A stretch of 18,275 nt of DNA from DASUDX01 sp036275365 (lineage in GTDB: Bacteria > Pseudomonadota > Gammaproteobacteria > Nevskiales > Nevskiaceae), in assembly GCA_036275365.1 (NCBI GenBank), contig DASUDX010000028.1, positions 1 through 18,275 of the forward strand. The letters run 5' to 3'. Of the stretch, positions 12,789 through 18,275 are shown piece by piece. Positions within the stretch are counted from its first letter, which is position 1, and each line of letters begins with the position of its first letter. The notes beneath the pieces were generated by a model. It made no database searches and was not told the origin of the DNA. It was given only the letters and a program-made list of their open reading frames with translations. The translations under genes were made by a program, and so were the position numbers.

Positions 12789-13688
12789 TCAGGCGCGGGC
12801 GGCGGCCAGCGGCCGCGGGCGCGCCGCCGGCGGCGCGCTGGACAGCGCCGGCGCATCGGCGCGGCGGTAGAGGGTGCGGCCCACCGAGCGGATCAGGTCG
12901 GCGGCGTGGAAGAAGCTCTCCGAGTGCCCGGCGATGAACAGCCCATCGCGGGCAAGCAGGGGCACCATCCGTCGCAGCACCGCCAGCTGGGTGGGCTTGT
13001 CGAAATAGATCATGACATTGCGGCAGAAGATCACATCGAAGGGCCCGCGCATCGGGTAGCGCGGGTCGAGCAGGTTGAGCGGCTCGAACTGGATCAGCGC
13101 GCGCAGCGGTTCGATCACCCGGCACTGTCCGGCCGCGGCGCCCTGCCCCTTGAGGAAGAAGCGGCGCCGGCGCTCCGGGCTCATCTTGTCCAGCCGGTCC
13201 AGGGCATAGACCCCGCGGGCGGCGGTGGCCAGCACCTGGGTGTCGATGTCGGTGGCGAGAATGCGTACCGGCGGGGTCAGGCTGCCGTAGGCCTCGCAGG
13301 CGCTGATCGCAATCGAGTACGGCTCCTCACCGGTGCTGGCGGCCGAGCACCAGATGCGCACCGGGTGGCCGCCGGGCAGCGCCTGCAGAAACCCCACCAG
13401 CGCCTCGAAGTGATGCGGCTCGCGGAAAAAGGAGGTGAGGTTGGTGGTCAGCGCGTTGGTGAAGGCCTGCCACTCCTCGGCGTCGGCGCCGGTCTCCAGA
13501 CGATCGAGATAGGTCTGGAAGCTGTCCAGACCCAGGGCGCGCAGACGGCGCGCCAACCGGCTGTAGACCATCTCCTCCTTGGAGTCGGCCAGCGCAATGC
13601 CCGCCTTGCCATGGATGAGCTGGCGAACGCGGTCGAAATCGCGGGTGGTGAAGCTGAAGTCCCGCTGCTCCGGCACCGGGCGGTTCAT
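12789..13688 (-). CDS. cheR: Chemotaxis protein methyltransferase CheR
   Basis: Transfers methyl groups from S-adenosylmethionine to receptor glutamates. 299 residues. The N-terminal helical domain (about 12-85) ends with NLTSFFRE (83-90). The SAM-binding loop is WCSAASTGEEPYS (113-125), ATDID (145-149) contacts the cofactor, and CRNVMIYFD (222-230) is the conserved motif of the methyltransferase core. The beta-subdomain that binds receptor pentapeptides is expected within about 150-210. The last 20 residues are Ala/Pro/Arg-rich. Its ATG overlaps the stop codon of the preceding 67-codon ORF (ATGA). Confidence 0.98.
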   Translation of the reverse strand: MNRPVPEQRDFSFTTRDFDRVRQLIHGKAGIALADSKEEMVYSRLARRLRALGLDSFQTYLDRLETGADAEEWQAFTNALTTNLTSFFREPHHFEALVGFLQALPGGHPVRIWCSAASTGEEPYSIAISACEAYGSLTPPVRILATDIDTQVLATAARGVYALDRLDKMSPERRRRFFLKGQGAAAGQCRVIEPLRALIQFEPLNLLDPRYPMRGPFDVIFCRNVMIYFDKPTQLAVLRRMVPLLARDGLFIAGHSESFFHAADLIRSVGRTLYRRADAPALSSAPPAARPRPLAAARA

Positions 13689-13888
13689 CCGCGGACCCGG
13701 TTCAAGGTGAGCAGCGGACAGCGGCTCGGGCGCTGCCCACCGAGGGCGCAGTCCGCGCCGCTCAGGCTCAGGCCGAAGTTGACCAGCCAGCGCAGCCAGC
13801 TCGGACCCAGCTCCGGCCCGGCGAGGCGCTCGCTGCGGTGTGCGATCGGGCGAAGCAGGCGGCGGGGGCGTGCCATCCAGCGCAGCAT
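13685..13888 (-). CDS. Small basic ORF coupled to cheR, no recognised family
   Basis: 67 codons. The ATG at 13888 is preceded by AGGAGAG at good spacing, and its TGA overlaps the cheR ATG by 4 nt, which favours real translation. Codon third positions are GC-rich, like the neighbours. An in-frame ATG at 13909 is possible but lies upstream of that binding site. The product is basic, with a central hydrophobic stretch (about 32-52, SWLRWLVNFGLSLSGADCAL) that could be one amphipathic or membrane helix. I recognise no domain. It may be a real small protein of the chemotaxis operon, or a leader ORF whose translation delivers ribosomes to cheR. Confidence 0.45.
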   Translation of the reverse strand: MLRWMARPRRLLRPIAHRSERLAGPELGPSWLRWLVNFGLSLSGADCALGGQRPSRCPLLTLNRVRG

Positions 13889-13968
13889 CAGAGACTCTCC
13901 TGACAACAAGAAACCCGGGATGTCAGCGGTGACCCGGTGAACTCAGGCCGCCGCGGCAGGACCGACCC

Positions 13969-14005
13969 GGCCGCCGCCGCGGCGGCCCTGCCCCATCGCA
14001 GGGCC
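13969..14005 (-). other. Two overlapping hairpins between the large receptor and cheR
   Basis: One stem pairs 13984-13990 (GGCCCTG) with 13999-14005 (CAGGGCC). The other pairs 13969-13976 with 13980-13987 (arms GGCCGCCG and CGGCGGCC, 3-nt loop). They share 13984-13987, so only one can form fully at a time. No T-run follows. They lie in the 145-nt gap after the receptor stop codon and could reduce read-through or protect the upstream mRNA. The rest of the gap holds the ribosome binding site of the small ORF. Confidence 0.45.
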
Positions 14006-14033
14006 GCACGGCGAGGCCATCGGGGATCCGGGC

Positions 14034-17000
14034 CTAGAACTCCGTCCACTGCTCGCCACCCTTGTCCGCGGGCGGCGGGGTGGCGGCGCGGCTGGCGGCG
14101 CGGCTGCTGGCGGGCTTGGCCACCGGCCGGGCGGCCCCGGCACGGGCGGCCGGCTTGGCCACCGCTGCCGGACGGGCCGCGGTCCGCGCCGGGGCGGCAG
14201 CCAGCACCGGGCTTGCGCTGTCGTCGAGCTTGAACTGGCTGACCGACTGCGACAGCCCGCCCGCCTGCTCTTCCAGCGAGCGGGCGGCGGCACTGGCTTC
14301 CTCCACCAGGGCGGCGTTCTGCTGGGTCACCTCGTCCATCTGGGTGATGGTCTGGTTGACCTGCTCGATGCCCTGGCTCTGCTCCTGCGAGGCCGCGCTG
14401 ATCTCGGCCATGATGTCGGTGACCCGCTTCACGCTGGTCACGATCTCTTCCATGGTCTTGCCGGCCTGGTCGACCAGCTTGGCGCCATTACCGACCTTCT
14501 CCACCGAGTCGCCGATCAGGCTCTTGATCTCCTTGGCGGCACCGGCGCTGCGCTGGGCCAGCGAGCGCACCTCCGCCGCCACCACCGCGAAGCCGCGGCC
14601 CTGCTCGCCGGCGCGGGCGGCCTCGACCGCCGCGTTGAGCGCCAGGATGTTGGTCTGGAAGGCGATGCCGTCGATGACGCTGATGATGTCGACGATCTTC
14701 TTGCTCGACTCGTTGATCGCGCTCATGGTGGTGACCACCTCGCTCACCACCGAACCACCCTTGCGCGCCACATCGCTGGCACCCACCGCCAGCTGATTGG
14801 CCTGCTTGGCGTTCTCGGCGTTCTGCTTGACCGTCGAGGTCAGCTCCTCCATCGACGAGGCGGTCTCCTCGAGGCTGGCCGCCTGCTGCTCGGTGCGCGC
14901 GGAGAGATCGCTGTTGCCGGTGGAGATCTCGCGGGCCGCGGTGTTGATGGTGTCGGTGGCCTGCTTGATCTGGGTGATGATCTCGGTGAGCTGGCTCACC
15001 GTCTGGTTGGCGTCGTCCTTGAGCTTGCCGAAGGTGCCCTTGAAGTCACCCTGGACGGTCTGGGTGAGGTCACCCTGGGCCAGGGCGCCGAGCACCCGCG
15101 CCACCTCGTTGAGGCCGACGCTGCTGACACCCATCAGCTGGTTGATGCTCTCGGCGAGGCCCTTGAAGAAGCCCTCCTTGCCGTCGAGCGAGACGCGCTG
15201 GGTGAAGTCGCCGTTGGCGGCGGCCGAGACGATCGCCCCCACCTCCTGCTCCACCGCCACCTCGGTGGTGCGGTTGCGCCACTCCACCACGGTGCCGAGA
15301 CGCTCGCCCTGGGCATTGACGATGGGGCTGGCGATGAGGCCGAAGGTGAGGCTGCCGACCTTGATCTCGGTGCGGTAGGCACCGCGCAGGGAGGACAGCA
15401 GATTGGTCTGGTGGGCCGGGTTCTTGTGGAAGACATCGATGCTGGCGCCCATCAGCTTGCGGGCATCGAAGTGCGGCAGGGCCTTGCGCAGCTCGCCCTC
15501 GGCGCGGGTCAGCATCTCGCCGACCGCGGTGTTCATGTAGACGATCTCGCGCTCGTTGTTGGCGATCATCACATTGCCGGAGACATTGTCCAGCGCGTTC
15601 TTGATCCGCAGGTTCTCGTCGGCCAGCTTGCGCTCGGCGGCCTGGCGCTCGGCCTCGGCCTTCTGCGCGGCAAGCTCGGCAGTCATGTCCTTCCACTCGA
15701 CCACATAGCCCAGGCGCCGTGCCTGGTCGTCATTGATCGGGTTGAGGATCAGCGAGAAGGTGCGCCCGCCCAGGGTCAGTGAGGCCTTGTGGGTGTGGGT
15801 CATCTTCGCCAGCAGACCGCGCTGGTAGGCCGGGTTCTTGTGGAAGGTGTCGATGTTGGTGCCGATCACCGACTTGGCATTGAAGCTCGGCACATCCTTC
15901 TTGATGTCGGCCTCGGCGATGCTGAGCATCTCCTTGATCGAGTGGTTGACATAGACCACATTCAGGTCGGCGTCGGCGATCATCACATTGGTGACCACCG
16001 CATCCAGGCCCTGCTTGATGCGCGAGACATTGGCCAGCAGCTCGGCCTCGCGGGCCTGGGCGGCGAGCTCGCTGGTCATGTCGCGCCACTCCACCACATA
16101 GCCCAGGCGCGTCCCGGCCGGGTCATTGATCGGGTTGAGGATCAGCGAGAAGGTGCGCCCGCCCAGGGTCAGCTTGGCCTTGTGGGTGCTGGTCATGCGC
16201 TTGAGCAGACCGCGCTGGTAGGTCGGGTTCTTGTGGAAGGTGTCGATGTTGGTGCCGACCACGCTGGAGGCCGAGAAGCTGGGCACATCCTTGCGGATGT
16301 CGTCCTCGGCGGTGGTGAGCATCTCCACGATCGACTTGTTGACATAGACGATGTTCAGATCGGCATCGGCGATCATCACATTGGTGACCACCGAGTCGAG
16401 GCCGGACTTCACCCGCAGGGCGTTGAGCTCGGCGACGCGCTGCTGGGTGATGTCGGTGGCGTACTTGACCACCTTGAACGGCCGGCCGGCCATGTCAAAG
16501 ATCGGGTTGTAGGTGGCCTGGATCCACACCACCTCGCCGGCCTTGTTCTGGCGCGGATAAATGCCCGAGTCGTATTCGCCACGGCCGAGCTTTTCCCAGA
16601 AGCTGCGGTACTCCTTGCTGGCCCGGTAGGCCGGGGAGACGAAGATGGCGTGGTGCTTGCCGCGCACTTCCTCGGGCGTGTAGCCCAGCGCGTCGAGGAA
16701 GTTCTGGTTGGCATTGAGGATGTTGCCGCCCATATCGAACTCGATCACCGCCTGCGCCTTGCTGATGGCGGAGAGCTGGCCCTCGTAGTCGGCCTTCTTC
16801 AGCTGCGCGGCGGTGATGTCGGTGGCGTACTTGACCACCTTGAACGGCTTGCCATTGGCGTCGTAGATCGGGTTGTAGGTGGCCTGGATCCACACCTCGC
16901 GGTTGCCCTTGGCGACCCGCTTGTAGATGCCGGCGTCGTACTCGCCCTGGCCCAGCTTGTCCCAGAAGGTGAGGTATTCGAGGCTGGTGCGGTAGGCGGC

Positions 17001-17687
17001 ATCGACGAACACGCTGTGGTGCTTGCCCTGTACCTCCTTGAGCGTGTAACCCATCACCTTCAGGAAGTTCTCATTGGCATTGAGGATGTTGCCCTTGAGA
17101 TCGAACTCGATCACCGCCTGGGCCTTGCTGATGGCCGAGAGCTGGCCTTCATAGTCGGCCTTGCGCAGCTGCGCCTCGGTGATGTCGGTGGCGTACTTGA
17201 TCACCTTGAAGGGGCGACCGCTGGCATCGAAGATCGGGTTGTAGGTGGCCTGGATCCATACCTCGCGCCCGTGCTTGCCGAGGCGCTTGTAGACGCCGCT
17301 GTCGTACTCGCCGCGCGAGAGCTTGTCCCAGAACAGCGCGTAGTCGGCGCTGACCCGCACTGCATGGTCGACAAACATGCTGTGGTGCTTGCCGTGCACC
17401 TCGTCGGGCATGTAGCCCATCGCACGCAGGAAGTTGTCGTTGGCCTTGAGGATGTTGCCCTTGAGGTCGAACTCGATCACCGCCAGCGAGCGGTGGATGG
17501 CGGCGATCTGGCCATCCAGCTCGGCGCGGCTCTGCTGGGTCATCTGGCCCGGATGCAGGGTGGCGGTCACCACCTTGGGGCGATGCACCAGATTGGCGGC
17601 GCGGGCCGGCTTGCTGCCCTTGCGGGCGGCGGGCGCGGCGGATGAAGCGGTCTTGGCGCGGCTCTTGCCGGGCGTCTTGGATTTCAT
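14034..17687 (-). CDS. Large soluble chemoreceptor with six PAS-like modules (BdlA-like)
   Basis: 1217 residues with no transmembrane segment. After a basic Ala/Lys-rich N-terminus (1-50) come three near-identical PAS modules (about 59-180, 181-302, 303-415; ending YATDIT), like those of BdlA-type receptors. Three modules of a second PAS type follow (about 424-554, 555-692, 693-812; FHKNP in each), then two HAMP-like segments (812-852 and 857-900). The methyl-accepting signalling domain (about 905-1150) has its tip at 1005-1040 (GIAFQTNILALNAAVEAARAGEQGRGF) and likely methylation sites near 939-948 and 1129-1140. An Ala/Pro linker leads to QWTEF, a WxxF tail like the NWETF/NWESF tether for CheR and CheB. 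It presumably reports an intracellular redox or small-molecule signal through CheW/CheA. The Shine-Dalgarno is weak; it starts 12 nt after the upstream small gene. Confidence 0.95.
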   Translation of the reverse strand: MKSKTPGKSRAKTASSAAPAARKGSKPARAANLVHRPKVVTATLHPGQMTQQSRAELDGQIAAIHRSLAVIEFDLKGNILKANDNFLRAMGYMPDEVHGKHHSMFVDHAVRVSADYALFWDKLSRGEYDSGVYKRLGKHGREVWIQATYNPIFDASGRPFKVIKYATDITEAQLRKADYEGQLSAISKAQAVIEFDLKGNILNANENFLKVMGYTLKEVQGKHHSVFVDAAYRTSLEYLTFWDKLGQGEYDAGIYKRVAKGNREVWIQATYNPIYDANGKPFKVVKYATDITAAQLKKADYEGQLSAISKAQAVIEFDMGGNILNANQNFLDALGYTPEEVRGKHHAIFVSPAYRASKEYRSFWEKLGRGEYDSGIYPRQNKAGEVVWIQATYNPIFDMAGRPFKVVKYATDITQQRVAELNALRVKSGLDSVVTNVMIADADLNIVYVNKSIVEMLTTAEDDIRKDVPSFSASSVVGTNIDTFHKNPTYQRGLLKRMTSTHKAKLTLGGRTFSLILNPINDPAGTRLGYVVEWRDMTSELAAQAREAELLANVSRIKQGLDAVVTNVMIADADLNVVYVNHSIKEMLSIAEADIKKDVPSFNAKSVIGTNIDTFHKNPAYQRGLLAKMTHTHKASLTLGGRTFSLILNPINDDQARRLGYVVEWKDMTAELAAQKAEAERQAAERKLADENLRIKNALDNVSGNVMIANNEREIVYMNTAVGEMLTRAEGELRKALPHFDARKLMGASIDVFHKNPAHQTNLLSSLRGAYRTEIKVGSLTFGLIASPIVNAQGERLGTVVEWRNRTTEVAVEQEVGAIVSAAANGDFTQRVSLDGKEGFFKGLAESINQLMGVSSVGLNEVARVLGALAQGDLTQTVQGDFKGTFGKLKDDANQTVSQLTEIITQIKQATDTINTAAREISTGNSDLSARTEQQAASLEETASSMEELTSTVKQNAENAKQANQLAVGASDVARKGGSVVSEVVTTMSAINESSKKIVDIISVIDGIAFQTNILALNAAVEAARAGEQGRGFAVVAAEVRSLAQRSAGAAKEIKSLIGDSVEKVGNGAKLVDQAGKTMEEIVTSVKRVTDIMAEISAASQEQSQGIEQVNQTITQMDEVTQQNAALVEEASAAARSLEEQAGGLSQSVSQFKLDDSASPVLAAAPARTAARPAAVAKPAARAGAARPVAKPASSRAASRAATPPPADKGGEQWTEF
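15252..16418 (-). repeat. Three tandem type-B PAS modules within the large receptor
   Basis: The modules start with [IV]K-x2-LD-x-V-x2-NVMIA and each contains FHKNP (His485, His616, His754) and GRTF or SLTF before a closing VVEW-x4-T. Modules 1 and 2 are about 80% identical by eye at the protein level, and their DNA also repeats closely. Module 3 has clearly diverged. Offsets are 131 and 138 codons, the second including an extra Ala/Glu/Arg-rich coiled stretch (about 673-692). Confidence 0.8.
16443..17513 (-). repeat. Three tandem type-A PAS modules within the large receptor
   Basis: The register is an exact 122-codon (366-nt) period from module 1 to 2 and from 2 to 3: GQ[IL]xAI... AVIEFD at residues 59, 181 and 303. 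Shared blocks are GNIL-AN-NFL, GKHH, REVWIQATYNPI (VVWIQATYNPI in the third) and PFKV-KYATDIT. Similarity is high along the DNA as well, which suggests fairly recent duplication or gene conversion. Confidence 0.85.
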
Positions 17688-17699
17688 GAGCGGTCTCGA

Positions 17700-17948
17700 T
17701 CAGAGCAGGGAGGAGGACGCGACGGCGCGCGGACGGCGGAAACGGGGGGTCTGGCTCAGGCGCAGCAGCTGCCAGCCGGCCGAGCCGCCGAGAGCGAGAC
17801 AGGCGGCGAGGATGGCCAGCAGTCCGCGCAGCTCGAGGCTGCCGTGACCGTGGGCGAAGCTCGCCGCGGCGACGATGGCCGGCAGGATCGGCAGCAGCAG
17901 CGCAGCGCGGCGCAGACGGGATTCGGGGGAGAGCGGAGAGAGAGTCAT
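17700..17948 (-). CDS. Small two-helix membrane protein in the chemotaxis operon
   Basis: 82 residues, no family recognised. Two hydrophobic segments (about 15-33 AALLLPILPAIVAAASFA and 43-62 LLAILAACLALGGSAGWQLL) flank a short loop with HGHGSLE. Both ends are rich in Arg, predicting cytoplasmic termini. The ATG has GGAG at good spacing. It starts 24 nt after cheW and ends 12 nt before the large soluble receptor, so it is almost certainly cotranscribed with them. It could anchor or modulate the receptor next to it; this is inferred from position alone. Confidence 0.7.
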   Translation of the reverse strand: MTLSPLSPESRLRRAALLLPILPAIVAAASFAHGHGSLELRGLLAILAACLALGGSAGWQLLRLSQTPRFRRPRAVASSSLL

Positions 17949-17972
17949 GGCGGGGCTCCGGGAAGGCAGGGG

Positions 17973-18275
17973 CTACTGGAGGGACTGGGAGTCGATCAGC
18001 GCGAGATCCGCGCTGGACATCAGGCGTTCGATGTCGACCAGGATCAGCATCCGGTTGTCGAGGGTGCCGATGCCGGTGATGTAGTTGATCCGGGGCGCGG
18101 CAGTGCCGCCGCCCGGGGTGGTGATCGCACCGCCGAACTCGGGGGCCGGGCGGATCTGCTCGGGGTTGAGCTGGAGCACATCGGAGACCCCATCCACCAC
18201 CATGCCGACCACGCGGCGGGCAATGTTCAGGATGATCATCACGGTGAACTCGTTGTAGTCGGCGCGGCCGAGCTG
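17973..18275 (-). CDS. cheW: Chemotaxis coupling protein CheW, N-terminal part outside the window
   Basis: The frame is open to the end of the window, so the gene starts beyond 18275 and about 100 C-terminal residues are visible. YNEFTVMIILNIARRVVGMVVDGVSDVLQL and the later INYITGIGTLDNRMLILVDIERL are classic CheW/SH3-like core strands. CheW links receptors to the CheA kinase. A CheW-type fusion such as CheV cannot be excluded, but the stop directly after the coupling domain leaves no room for a C-terminal receiver. It is the first visible gene of the operon. Confidence 0.93.
   Translation of the reverse strand, partial: QLGRADYNEFTVMIILNIARRVVGMVVDGVSDVLQLNPEQIRPAPEFGGAITTPGGGTAAPRINYITGIGTLDNRMLILVDIERLMSSADLALIDSQSLQ

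Noticed and set aside
16443..17513. CRISPR-like or mobile repeat array suggested by the regular 366-nt spacing
   Set aside because: The period is an exact codon multiple inside one open frame and encodes PAS domains, so it is a protein-level duplication.
15789..17645. 618-codon plus-strand open frame opposite the large receptor
   Set aside because: Its apparent repeats only mirror the PAS duplications on the other strand; no start signal or domain.

Overview
The window is GC-rich (by eye in the high 60s %), densely coded bacterial DNA. The gene order uvrY-uvrC-pgsA-tRNA-Gly-tRNA-Cys is the arrangement known from Gammaproteobacteria such as E. coli and Pseudomonas. With a CheR-CheD-CheB cluster and a BdlA-like PAS chemoreceptor, this points to a free-living, motile, high-GC gammaproteobacterium. 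A Chromatiales or Ectothiorhodospira-like lineage is possible, but that is a guess. I see no insertion sequence, phage gene, CRISPR array or ribosomal RNA.

Left part (1-6690). A 5'-truncated Rrf2-type regulator is followed by ohr (organic hydroperoxide reductase), with an 8-bp inverted repeat between them and an 85-nt imperfect palindrome after ohr. On the minus strand come uvrY/gacA, uvrC, pgsA, then tRNA-Gly(GCC) and tRNA-Cys(GCA). The tRNAs have their own near-consensus promoter, and a long hairpin with a U-run lies between them. A gamma-class carbonic anhydrase-like protein (minus) and a phosphomannomutase (plus) diverge from a shared 107-nt spacer.

Middle part (6809-9480, plus strand). 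A tightly coupled three-gene signalling operon encodes a small CheY/Rcp1-like receiver, a second receiver fused to an uncharacterised C-terminal domain with an EAL-like DEAG signature, and a membrane histidine kinase. The kinase's N-terminal membrane region closely resembles the ethylene-receptor (ETR1) membrane domain and keeps its Cys/His copper ligands. This module is the most unusual system in the window.

Right part (9764-18275, minus strand). A chemotaxis operon reads cheW (cut by the window end), a small two-helix membrane protein, a 1217-residue soluble chemoreceptor with six PAS-like modules and a CheR-type WxxF tail, a 67-codon ORF coupled to cheR, then cheR, cheD, cheB and a short membrane chemoreceptor. 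It ends at a clear intrinsic terminator. CheR and CheB would set receptor methylation and CheD would deamidate receptor glutamines. CheW would link receptors to a CheA that lies outside the window. CheD and the last receptor share a G-x-V-[ED]-L-F C-terminus. The signalling operon and the chemotaxis operon converge on a 328-nt gene-free, hairpin-rich stretch.
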